In this document: positions 53,747-63,394 of the stretch, one piece after another | How positions within the stretch are numbered: the stretch's first letter is position 1 | How the letters are laid out: each line of letters opens with the position of its first letter | NCBI RefSeq assembly: GCF_032854445.1 | Contig: NC_088301.1 | Span: 24,028,226-24,092,225, forward strand | Direction of reading: 5' to 3' | From: Liolophura sinensis | Taxonomy: Eukaryota; Mollusca; Polyplacophora; Chitonida; Chitonidae | DNA: 64,000 nucleotides | Position numbers and translations under genes: made by a program | Notes under the pieces: model-generated | What the model was told of the DNA's origin: nothing | Database searches by the model: none | The model's input: only the letters and a program-made list of their open reading frames with translations

Positions 53747-54478
53747 ATGACGCTGTATTACGAGAACGTGGAGGATTTTCTGCACGAATACGCTACGTTA
53801 ACCAAGACGATCATATTCAGCAAGGATGGCCAGAAGTTGTTTTCGATGCCCGACCAGGTGGAGTTTTCTAAGCCGCATTACTTGGCCGTGCTGCGTTGCA
53901 TGGCCGATTCCTTGCACCCCCTAGCTGGGGTAGTCGTTGGGGACATCGTGTACAAGTGCCTCAGGGTGGACGATGGACTTTTAGTCGGCAGATCAGACAA
54001 CGAAGAATTAGTGGCCTATAAAGGTGAAGACGTTGTGATAATAGGTTTTAACAACAGAGGAAGCTCAGGAGACTGCTGTCTGACGGACGTGAAAAACGTG
54101 GAGCGAGAGTTGTACCGTGTACCCGAATCGGAGCAAGAGGCGTGGGAAGAAGACGAACAAACGCCGCCAGGGGAAGAAGAATCGATTGTAGTCGCCCATG
54201 AGACTATGTTACAATCCACAGTAGCTAAACCGCAACAGGCCAAACCAAAAGTGATGTTTTCGGACGAGAAATCTCCAGCTGACTGTCACGTGAATTCTGC
54301 CCGGAAGTTGCCCCGAGGGCCTCATCAGCCTCCTTATGGACCAGACGAAGACCTGGATGTGGTCACCGAGGCATTTGAATCAAACTTGGACGATGAGGAT
54401 TCTTCGTTTGAGAAGATTGACTTAGAGGAAGTACCCCAGGCTGCCCCGGAAGACGTGGAGTTAAGACATATGCCATAA
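53747..54478 (+). CDS. profilin-like protein with acidic C-terminal tail, copy 4 (243 aa)
   Basis: Residues 1-125 have the profilin layout: KTIIFSKDGQKLFSMPDQVEF (20-40, in place of AAIxGxDGxxWAxSxxF), a VVVGDIVYKCLRVDDGLLVGR-type segment (62-82), VAYKGEDVVIIGFNNRGSSG (89-108) and CCLTDVKNVEREL (110-122). The N-terminal helix (YENVEDFLHEY) has no Trp, and LGDYL is absent, so the poly-proline site is probably lost. Residues 126-243 form a tail unlike any usual profilin: Glu/Asp-rich (EAWEEDEQTPPGEEE), a Pro-rich piece (LPRGPHQPPYGPDEDL, 188-203) and a second acidic stretch (NLDDEDSSFEKIDLEE). The whole is one ORF with no intron and higher GC than its flanks, and the tail has no stop codon over 118 codons, which supports it as coding. 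Function of the tail is unknown. Confidence 0.82.
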   Translation: MTLYYENVEDFLHEYATLTKTIIFSKDGQKLFSMPDQVEFSKPHYLAVLRCMADSLHPLAGVVVGDIVYKCLRVDDGLLVGRSDNEELVAYKGEDVVIIGFNNRGSSGDCCLTDVKNVERELYRVPESEQEAWEEDEQTPPGEEESIVVAHETMLQSTVAKPQQAKPKVMFSDEKSPADCHVNSARKLPRGPHQPPYGPDEDLDVVTEAFESNLDDEDSSFEKIDLEEVPQAAPEDVELRHMP

Positions 54479-54600
54479 AAACATACAATACAATAATGCA
54501 ACTGTGAACATGCTTTGTTATACGTACGGTTAGCACAGCTATAGCCCAACATGGTATTTATTTATTGAACATGTAAATGCATGTATAGTTGTACATGAGA

Positions 54601-54859
54601 TACTCTGAAAAAATAATATTTTAGATTTAACAAAGAGTCTGTTGTATGAGTAATACTAGATTATATTTTGCTATATAACAGCAAATTATTCTGTCATTGT
54701 AGCAGATTTTTGTAGTTAAATATAGCACACATGGTCTCTCATTGCAACACGAAGATTGTGTTAGACTAACAGGATATTATGTTATAATAAGAGAATACAT
54801 TCTAGCATCACTCATACAACAGACGTTTTGTTAAAATCAACATTTCTTTTTTCAGTGTA
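54601..54859. mobile_element. 259 bp inverted-repeat element, full-length copy
   Basis: TACTCTGAAAAAATAATATT at the left and TTTTTTCAGTGTA at the right, with CAAAGAGTCTGTTG and the mirrored CAACAGACGTTTTG. It lies 123 bases past the stop codon of profilin copy 4, probably inside its 3' UTR. Confidence 0.85.
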
Positions 54860-56649
54860 CATGGCTTATATTCGCTGTGCTATAATCTATTCGCAGAATA
54901 TTAAACAAAAGGAGCTGAAGACAGTCGCAAGGCAGCTATATTCAGGTTTACGATTTCAGCAGTGATGTAAATAGTGCACCATTTAGTGTTGCATAAGCAT
55001 CGAGTGTTGAAAGCACACAGCACTTGTAAACCGTGGAAATGTCCAGTGCTTGTTACAAAAAAAATACAAAAAAAGGGATTTGGTTACGCGCGGAAAAGAA
55101 GGTACGGAACTAACAAAGGAAACAAAGTATGCAGTACTTTTAAATGCAGTACTGGTAATGGACATATACAGTTTACACACGCTTTTAAATCAAAATAAAA
55201 AAGCACGGCGCTTGGATTGTTTAAATGACTGGGAAAGTATACAGCTGGTGCAACTGGTTTCTGTTAAGCTATGAAAGACATAACTTTACATATATTATCC
55301 CCTTGTCCACTTTTGCAGAGTGGTACATGGTACAAGAATTAAAGTCTGATGTCCATACCGCACTATATGACCTCCACGATCACCTTGTAATGAGGTCAAA
55401 TAATGAGGTTTGAATGTATGAATTTGTGTAGTATTGATACAGATAATAATTAGAACAGCGTTCAAGAACCGCGTTCAAGAACAGCGTTCCAAAGTTTGAA
55501 CAGGACAGCGGGGGTGGGGGTGGGGGGAGGGTGGGTGATGTCCTCGCGACATTCAGGTGGACTGCAAAATACAAAGAGATTGCCAAAAGCCCTCTGAAAC
55601 AGTTATCCTTTTTACGTGTGACCATGGTAATGTAACGCCCTCATTAATTGCTACTGGTCTGCATGGTAACCACCGACCCGTGTCATAGCAAGAGAACGTT
55701 TATGGATGACAACATATATTTTTCTCTTCAGGCAAATTTATATCTTTTTTTGTAGATCTCCCCAATATAGATCTTGCTGTACTGTTTTTAGACTTCCACA
55801 CGTTGCCCACGATATTTTTAAAATACATTTTTGCAGGGTAAGCCACAAACAGTATATATGGTAATGTATTTGTCGTTTTTTATACATGTATGTCCTGGTC
55901 AATTTCGTACCTATGTACCGTTCCTTGATATTACCAGCAATTATATATTACATAACTTACTATATTTCTTCAAATGTGGCATATATGAAGGTTTTTGTGA
56001 TTTTTTTTTCACAGCGGATAAAACAGTTTAATGAAGACTTGTTTTTTTTTTGTTTTTTTTTCGAGTTTATTCATAAAATGTGCTTGTTATTGCGATGCAT
56101 CACGTATTTGTTTGAAGTTGGTACCATTCATAAATTGGTGTATCACCAACATTGCCGCTGTCATGCAGGGACTGGCTCAGAAGGTTATACCACTCTCTCG
56201 CTGCTACGTTACAAATGAGGTCGCAAACTCATCAACAAGTTACTTGTCTAAGAACCCTAAAGTGCCTCTGGCTCTTACGATTGAAAGGCAAGCGTCTTAA
56301 CTACCTGGACCCGAGGGAAATGTTTGGACTTCGCTTCGCATGACACCGTTGATGGAAGGGTTGTTCTCGCCGCAGCCGACTAAACAGACAGTCAGTTCAA
56401 AGGTTCAAATCGAGTTCTCGATGGGCCCGTTGTAGGTTTATGTCGGGAGGTTGTTAGGTACATGATGAAGTGCATTTATCTCCTCATTGTACTTCTTTTC
56501 TTTGGATATTGCCCATTTTTCTCCACCCGTAAATCTGACCACAGCCATGTCAGTGGGGGAGGGGGGATGACCGATTTTCCTTTACGTTATCAAGTTTATC
56601 ACAAATATTATAAACATTACCAAATGAAAGAATCATGCTGAATGAATGA
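54860..56649. other. intergenic; G-rich run, no gene recognised
   Basis: 55510-55536 is a G-rich stretch with at least four runs of three or more G on the plus strand (potential quadruplex). 56405-56560 carries faint SINE-like pieces. No supported ORF. Confidence 0.45.
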
Positions 56650-56920
56650 ATGCTTTGGGTTTTATGTCGCACTTAACAATTTTTCAGTCATATGACGATG
56701 AAGAATCTTCAGGTGTGTGTACGCCAAAGTGCTGCGGCCACTGAAGCATCATGCCAAAAACACTCGACATGACACCCCACTGGGTAACATTATACCGACA
56801 CCGGACCTACCAGTCCCGTTTCCTTCCTCGAACCTCCTCGAGGCAGCAACAAGTATACCATTTTTAAAGTCCTTGGTATGACCCGACCCGTGTTTAATCT
56901 CGGGTCAAGTCTTACCGAAA
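56650..56920 (-). mobile_element. SINE family B, long-body variant
   Basis: The reversed tail TTGGGTTTTATGTCGCACTT, TTTTTCAGTCATATGACGATG is followed by a body (CCAAAGTGCTGCGGCCACTG, CATGACACCCCACTGGG, ACACCGGACCTACCAGTCC) and a head remnant GTATGACCCGACCCGTGTTT. The body matches 50325-50537. Confidence 0.82.
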
Positions 56921-56927
56921 GCGAACA

Positions 56928-56980
56928 AAAAAAACAAAAAAAAAAAAAAAACAAAAAAAAAAAAACAAAAAAAAAATAAA
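56928..56980. repeat. A-rich simple repeat (A-n C)
   Basis: Long A runs broken by single C bases, with a similar A run at 57250-57280. Confidence 0.9.
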
Positions 56981-57280
56981 CAGAACGCAAAAGCAGAAAA
57001 AAATGGAGACTTTGACCGTGCATCCGTATAAAGATATCTATAGAATTATCCCCCTTATAACTATACAATTGGACAAACTACAAAATTGCAAGCAGAACAT
57101 TTGCCGACAGCAGAAAAATGAAATTAGAACAGGTCCACAGCAACAGCTAACAATGCAATGGATTTCCCATTGGTAATGTAATAAAAACACCACGTGGACA
57201 CGAAAAAAATTGACACAGAGAAGGTACAGAGACACGTTTGTCACGCGCAAAAAAAAAAAAAAAAAACAGAAAAAAAACGT

Positions 57281-57879
57281 CCAAAGGTGTGGTTGTTGTG
57301 TGAAGTCTAATTAACAAGTAACAATGTTCATTAGCGAGATTTTTGGCAGTGTTTAGACTAATTACAATTCTCGGGCAAAGCGGTGTGTAATGGAAATCTG
57401 CCAGTACTCCGATGACATAACAGCTAATAATCTGGTTCAATTCAAACTACCGCCCATTAAAATAATAATAAACAAGTGTTTAAGGTACCATGGTATAAAA
57501 CCACATTTAAAATGACGGCAGTTGTACAGACAATACCATACTTAAGTCTATTTAATGGATTTGTGTTAGCGCTCAAGGATATTCCACTTATACTGAGAGG
57601 CGCGACAGTCAGGTTTATGAGTGGTTGAGTGCTCCGAATAGAATCATAATCTTTTTAGTTGTCAAGTTTTTGATATTACATCAAGCAGAGATGGTAAAAT
57701 TCAGATGATGCGGTTTTATTTCCAAGTTATAAGTATTTTACTGAATAAAAATTTACCATATCAGGGTACGTACTTCATCTTTTGATTGATATCTAAAGCC
57801 GTATAACTAAGAATATTTCACTTGTTTGGAGGCGCTGACGTAGTTCTGTACTTGGAGAAAAAAAACCAGAGAGAGGCCA
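57281..57879. other. intergenic; small SINE remnants
   Basis: 57548-57630 and a piece near 57800 resemble family A tails (CTCAAGGATATTCCACTTAT). Otherwise nothing is recognised. Confidence 0.4.
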
Positions 57880-58135
57880 GATGAAACTGGACAGATCCCA
57901 GAGGTACAGAGAGCAGGCAGACCTCAAAGCCATGTAGAGAGAAAAAAAAGCTATAGAGACTACACAGAGTCTAAAGCCGTTTTGAGCCCAGAGTTATAGA
58001 CACCACACAGACCCCAAACCATGTAGAGCCCAGAGTTATAGAGATCACACAGAGCCCAAAGCCATGTAGAGCCCAAAGCTATGTAGAGCCCAGAGGAGAC
58101 CGGAGAGTGCCCGGAGAAAACCGGAAACAATACAA
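57880..58135. repeat. degenerate tandem repeat, about 43 bp units
   Basis: CACAGAGCCCAAAGCCATGT, AGAGCCCAGAGTTATAGA and close variants recur near 57918, 57963, 58006 and 58049. The end has half-unit repeats (AAGCTATGTAGAGCCCAGAG). It is purine-rich on the plus strand. Confidence 0.8.
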
Positions 58136-59094
58136 CTTGGAGGACACAGGACAGAGTTCAGAAGAAACCGGACAGAGCCTAGAGAAGACAATCGCACTAT
58201 ATAGCCATGTTTACCGGAAAAACTCCGGAAAGCAGGCGAGCCAGTGTACGTGCGATCTCATTGATTTTTTAGAAATGACATGATATAGTTTCTTTTTTTC
58301 TTGTTATCGGCGATTAAAAAGTGCAGAATATTGGAGGGCTGTGGTCAGGGAGTCAGTACCTTTCCTCATAGTACCTTTCCCTTTTCTTGCTTTAAAGTAA
58401 AAAAAAAATAAAAAAAGAGACAAATTGTCGACAAATGGATTCGACCCCACTTCCTCAGCCATCTGTGGAAGTCTGCATCTTTTTCTATACCCGGTTCACC
58501 TTAAATGTCGCTTAGAGGTGCCTGAAGAAAAGAAGACAAACACGCCATGTATTTTTATTGATTTAATCATGCATAGTCTTATATAGTTATTATCAATGAT
58601 GAAACATCCAGAGTGCAAGTAGTGTATGAGTATTTGTAAATAACAATGTACCTCAATATTATTGCAACTGACACTTAAAAAAAAGAAAGAATAATCTAAA
58701 TTCATGTATTTCCTCTCATCTTGTAATTCATCGTATTTACAAATCGGTGAAAATTAAATGAGAATCAAACTTTAATATGTACAAGTACGTAGTACTGAAA
58801 GACTTTGCTGGTTGGAGATATCGTCTGGAGATAGCCTGCTACATCATTGGTTGCTTCGCCGAGTTCATTGTGGAGTCGTGGTCATTGAGACGTGACACCT
58901 ATTTTGCGAAAACCAACTTGAAATGTTCTTTGGGTTTGTTCATATAGAAACGTTATAAAAATTGCAAGATTTTTTTTAGAGCTATATACATGTATATGTA
59001 TTTGAGTGTGTGTATCAGATGTGCACTATTAAAATATTTTGGACCATATCTGCATTTCTGAGAAAATGCTTACTCATATACCAACCCTCTTTTC
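58136..59094. other. 3' flank of profilin copy 5, no gene recognised
   Basis: No supported ORF. TTTATT at 58554-58559 reads AATAAA on the minus strand but is over 500 bases past the stop. Confidence 0.4.
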
Positions 59095-59727
59095 TTATGT
59101 ACAAGTTAACGCAAATGGGATGCAACTATATACGCCATCAATGACGATGTTGTGCATTGTTAAAGGTAGAATCGATGTAGACACATGGGGTGCACAAACA
59201 TATAAGCAACCTGTGACCCTGTCATCAATTACGCATATTAAGGCTGGATGCCAAGGTCTATAAGGGGCAAACTCTTCGCTCATCACCTGTACTCGACACT
59301 CCAAGGGCATTTGAAGGTCAGCCGCCTGAGGCTCGCTGGCGTTAAAAATGGCATTTTTCATAACGCTAATAACGGAACCTTGGCGCATACTGATACTGCT
59401 GGATGCCCCGTTCATCATGGAGAAAATCAAGTACTCTTCCGTCAGCATGGCGGCGAACGTCGTCATGTTGCCGTAAGCGTCGGTGGATTTGCCGATTATC
59501 ACGTTGTCTCCCGCTCTGTAGCACGTGAACAGCACTTGGCCCACGTGAATGCCGAAAAGCGTTCCGGTCCTGTCGTTGAATCCCGTAATTAAGGCTTTAG
59601 CGCATCGTGGGTGGAGTTGAAGGTCTTCGGACTTGGCAAGACAGTCTCCTTCAAGGTCAAACACACCAGCCTGCGAAATGTTCTCTTTGTTTTCCAACCG
59701 CTCCACTACAGTATTCCACCAGCCCAT
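59095..59727 (-). CDS. profilin-like protein, copy 5 (210 aa as read)
   Basis: The start is chosen at ATG 59727 (GCAATGGGC, good context); the frame upstream is open without an ATG. Residues 1-128 follow the profilin plan: GWWNTVVERL (2-11, Trp3/Trp4 helix), SQAGVFDLEGDCLAKSEDL (18-36), CAKALITGF (42-50), GTLFGIHVGQVLFTCYRAGD (55-74), VIIGKST (76-82), MLTEEYLIFSMMN (94-106) and VISVMKNAIF (119-128). LGDYL is missing. Residues 129-210 have no profilin counterpart, are hydrophobic and Cys-containing, and lie in more AT-rich DNA. CAG|GTGATG near residue 148 could be a splice donor, so this tail may be intron read-through rather than protein. The N-terminal part is the reliable portion. Confidence 0.75.
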   Translation of the reverse strand: MGWWNTVVERLENKENISQAGVFDLEGDCLAKSEDLQLHPRCAKALITGFNDRTGTLFGIHVGQVLFTCYRAGDNVIIGKSTDAYGNMTTFAAMLTEEYLIFSMMNGASSSISMRQGSVISVMKNAIFNASEPQAADLQMPLECRVQVMSEEFAPYRPWHPALICVIDDRVTGCLYVCAPHVSTSILPLTMHNIVIDGVYSCIPFALTCT

Positions 59728-60133
59728 TGCGGTGCTGTTTTTAAACGAAAGCGTTGAAAACCCCTGCACCTGAAGTTACGTGCGGCCTTGTTTGCTGACT
59801 TTAGTCCACTGCTTATTTTATGTTACCTGTCAAAACAAACGGAAATGATGAATTATTCACAAACATGACGAAATACTTTCGAAACCTTGTTAAAATACCC
59901 GCTGGTAGTGAGGCCAGTACAAAAGCTGAAAATACCATATTATAGCCTATTCCAAGGCATGTATAGCTTATTTGCTGTCACACTCTCATTTGTTAGCGTC
60001 ATGAAAGCACCCCATGCTATATAACTACGGCTACTTGAGCTGTTCTCCAATATAGCTAATCAAAAATGTCGTTGTTCATTAAGAAAAGAGGCTAGTATCC
60101 TTGGGACATCATTGTGATCTTATACATTATATT
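59728..60133. other. 5' flank of profilin copy 5
   Basis: No supported ORF or repeat. Confidence 0.4.
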
Positions 60134-60360
60134 CGAGGGGGGTCGCACTCCAACGCAGCGCAGTGACCCAGGAGCCTCTCACCAATGCGGTCGCGGTGAG
60201 CTTCCTCTCCGGCCGTACGTGGAAATGTCTGCAACAACCTGCGAGTGGTCGTGGGTTTCCCCCTGACTCTGCCCGGTTTCTCTCCCCTCCATAATGCTGG
60301 CCGCCGTCATATAAAGAAATATTACTGAGTACGGCGTAAAACATCATTCAAATAAATATA
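60134..60360 (+). mobile_element. SINE family A with internal deletion
   Basis: ACGCAGCGCAGTGACCCAGG, CTCACCAATGCGGTCGC, then a gap that removes box B, followed by CTTCCTCTCCGGCCGTACGT, CCATAATGCTGGCCGCCG and GTACGGCGTAAAACATC. Confidence 0.88.
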
Positions 60361-62822
60361 TATTGCATCCAAACTATCAGTAGCAACCATAACCGAATGC
60401 TCTATTTTAATACCTACACAGTTGCCTCCCCTGAAAGAGGGTTCGGTAAATCTGTAGCTATCCTAAGCATATGCCTGTGTGTGCACTGAGCTGAGCAATG
60501 AAAAGAAACAGAGCAATTCTAATGTCATATAGCCGTTCAACCGTTACAATAAAATCGTGAGATCGAGCACTGAATGAAACTATTCACTTGCTATTGGACC
60601 AGGAATGTTATACTGTGGATATAAACTTTCAGTCTTATTGATCACACCTGGGACCCAAATTTCACTGGCATAGCTGGATGTAGCATACACTGTATATATC
60701 CACTTTCGTTCTGTGATCATTAAAAAGTGACAGACTCTACACTTCCAGTGAACGCTCAGTTTAACCAGTTGTGGTATATTTGAAAGATGGCTTTAAAAAA
60801 ATGTTCTTGGAATCTTTTCCCCGGCTTAATGGATTTGTGATTGTGACAAATTGTTTTGAATTGTAATTGCAACTACATAAACCCCTATATTTTGTAATAG
60901 AGAAAAATCCAAACTGCGTATGGAACAATAGTGTTTTGGAATGATGCGAGATGATCTATAATGTCACAATAAATTCAACAGTGAGTAACTAATCTGAAAT
61001 GTCTCCTAAATAATTTGCTCCCTTTGACTTTATTTCCACGTGTTCTGGTGAAGCCTGGGGTTGAAAGACGTAGGGGTCTTACTCTACACTGTAAAAATTT
61101 CGACCAGTTAGTATGCGCATTGGTTTTGGTTTAGAATACCTTGTTTCCAAATGTTAAGTGTGTCTAACCATGGAACCCTGAAGGGACAAATGTAGCCTGA
61201 GAGTTGATTCTCAAAGAGAGACAAGCCAGAAAGTACAAAACACTAGAACATTGCAGTCATCTCAGATACTCTTCTTGAAGTCCCATAACGTATAGTCACA
61301 GAGGCCGTTCTTTTGCAGTCGTTACAGCCCATGACATCATTAATTCGTGCGCTAAGGATCTGATCTCGATTTCATGAGGTTCGTCTATAGACAAGCATTC
61401 CCTTCACCGCCATGGCAATTAACGTGTGTTGTAGAAATATGAAGTGTACACTTAGACGTTCGATCATTATTAAAAGCAGGCTCTAAACAAAAGGATTAGT
61501 CACTAAAAGTACTGAGAAATAACAGCTCCCCCAGACAATGAAGCCATTGTGCAATCGGTCGATTCACATGGCAAATGTCAAGTGAAATATCTTCAACAAA
61601 CTTTTCACACATTCAGTATCGATTGCATTTTCTCCTTTCCAGAACCCCCAGCATGTCCAATTGTCAACACTGACATGATAACAGGTGGCACATTATCTTC
61701 AGGTGGCGGGTCTGCTATTTTACCCCCCCCCCCCCCACCCCACTTCCTCCCTTGCCGTCTGGTTTATTAACCAATAATCCTCTGGTGAGAGGCACGCTGA
61801 AGACAGATGTAGTTCCAGTGTACCGGGGTTAGTAATGACTTCCATACTGGTTGATAGCCTAGGCATCATGCAGTGCATTGCTCGAACGCTTTTGTTAGCG
61901 GAGGCTGCACTGAAGCGACAAATTTGAAACAAGGCAGTGACTCTAAATCTACAAACCATACTGGAGACCGACTGCATGATCTTGTCAGGGTCCTCATTAT
62001 AACCCAATTTCAGGTCAAAAAGACTTCGAAAAGATCACAAAAGACTGGTTTGAAAAATAGAAGCAGATGTATATATTTACAACGTACATGTATCATACTT
62101 TTAAAGGTGAATAAACCAGTAAACACATTGAAAGTGGGGTAGAAACAAGAGCAGAATGCATCCATATGTACCCATCCTTCATACGTGTTGGACCAAATAT
62201 CTGCAGGTGACACAAAACCACTTTCCTATTAGGCATGTTACAGTATCATGTGGCCAAACTATATAACATTCATGCCAGAAGTCTTCGAATAACAGTTAGC
62301 GTCACTTGTATACCAAGAAAATCCGCTACAGAAATGATTTATTTGAGGGTTTTCGTAAATAGTGACTGGAAGCTCAGAATCTCCACTCCTAGGATCATTT
62401 CTTTCGGGGCCTCCGTCATTTTGGGCTGTTTAAGCACAGCTATTGCCTCATTCAAGCTATCCACCTTGGATCATGGAGAAGCATATAGAGCTTATGAAGA
62501 ACAATTAACATTGTTCCAACATGCGAGTAAGTCATGCAGCCCCGTGTCATGTCATAGCTGCTCCAGACCAATGATCAGCTCACTTTTTGGTCACGTGACA
62601 AGAGGACGGGAGGTGAAAACAAACCGAATTTAACCCAGCAGAGATGGGTAGTGAAGAAGATTTTAGCACAAAAATGAAAATATAGCTTTTTAAGTAAGAA
62701 ATTTTTTCTTGACAAGTAATCGGGATGTGTCTAGCCTTCAGAAATAAGTTTCAATGTAATGGAGTACTTTAAATTTTAGCAATCGACAAAAATCAACATT
62801 TCGTCCATTTAGTTCCATGTTA
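60361..62822. other. intergenic, no gene recognised
   Basis: Short ORFs only. Contains a 14-base C run at 61723-61736. The 132-codon ORF at 62235-62633 has no recognisable domain and lies next to profilin copy 6 in the opposite direction; I do not call it. Confidence 0.45.
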
Positions 62823-62828
62823 TTTATT
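62823..62828 (-). terminator. AATAAA poly(A) signal, profilin copy 6
   Basis: TTTATT on the plus strand is AATAAA on the coding strand, about 105 bases past the stop of the profilin-like gene at 62933-63394. Confidence 0.5.
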
Positions 62829-62932
62829 ACCTCCTGCTCCATGCCAGGAAATCGGGTGCTCGAAACTATGAATTAAGGAGCATCGCTGCCATTACTGTTA
62901 CATATGGAGTTACATTTTCCTCTTTGCATGAC

Positions 62933-63394
62933 TTAGATTAGCACTTTCCTATTTGACTGGATGGTGTCTTGTGAAGACAGAGGCGGTAGGATCAACTGCT
63001 CGTCAGGGAAAGGCACTTGGTTGTCATAAAACAAATCCTTTTCTAGCAGCTGCAATTCGTGAACACATGATCCCGGCGCCTTCTCGTTGGCGAATCCTAT
63101 GAGCATAACTTCAGATGTCAAAATGGCGGTGAAAACTTTGCCGTCGCTCTCCACTCGACCGAATACAGTGTTCTGGAGGACTCTTTGACACTTGTACAAA
63201 ACACCTCCGATGTATATCTTAAACAATGACACAGGGCCTATGAAACTCGACAAGAGACCTTTCAATTCCTTTTCAGACAGTTTGCTCTTGGGTGATGCGG
63301 CGAGGATGCTTCCGTCGAGTTGGCAGACGGCACCCTCGGTGACTTTCCCGCGGTTTATCATCTGCAGGACGCTGTCAGCATACAAGTCAGACAT
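62933..63394 (-). CDS. profilin-like protein, copy 6 (153 aa)
   Basis: A single ORF from ATG 63394. Features in order: an N-terminal helix MSDLYADSVLQMINRGKV with no Trp, TEGAVCQLDGSILAASPKSK (19-38, matching AAIxGxDGxxxAxS), EKELKGLLSSF (41-51), a SLFKIYIGGVLYKCQRV segment (56-72), NTVFGR (75-80), EVMLIGFANEKAPGSCVHEL (95-114) and LQLLEKDLF (114-122). It ends in a ~30-residue tail (VPFPDEQLILPPLSS...) instead of LGDYLxxxGL. The motifs (YKCQR...GR, LIGFxNxxxPGSC...LLEK) are shared with copies 3 and 4, so these three look like one branch of the local family. Without the Trp and C-terminal helix, poly-proline binding is doubtful. No intron is visible. Confidence 0.85.
   Translation of the reverse strand: MSDLYADSVLQMINRGKVTEGAVCQLDGSILAASPKSKLSEKELKGLLSSFIGPVSLFKIYIGGVLYKCQRVLQNTVFGRVESDGKVFTAILTSEVMLIGFANEKAPGSCVHELQLLEKDLFYDNQVPFPDEQLILPPLSSQDTIQSNRKVLI

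Noticed and set aside
62235-62633. 132-codon ORF next to profilin copy 6
   Set aside because: No recognisable domain and low-GC codon use like intergenic DNA.
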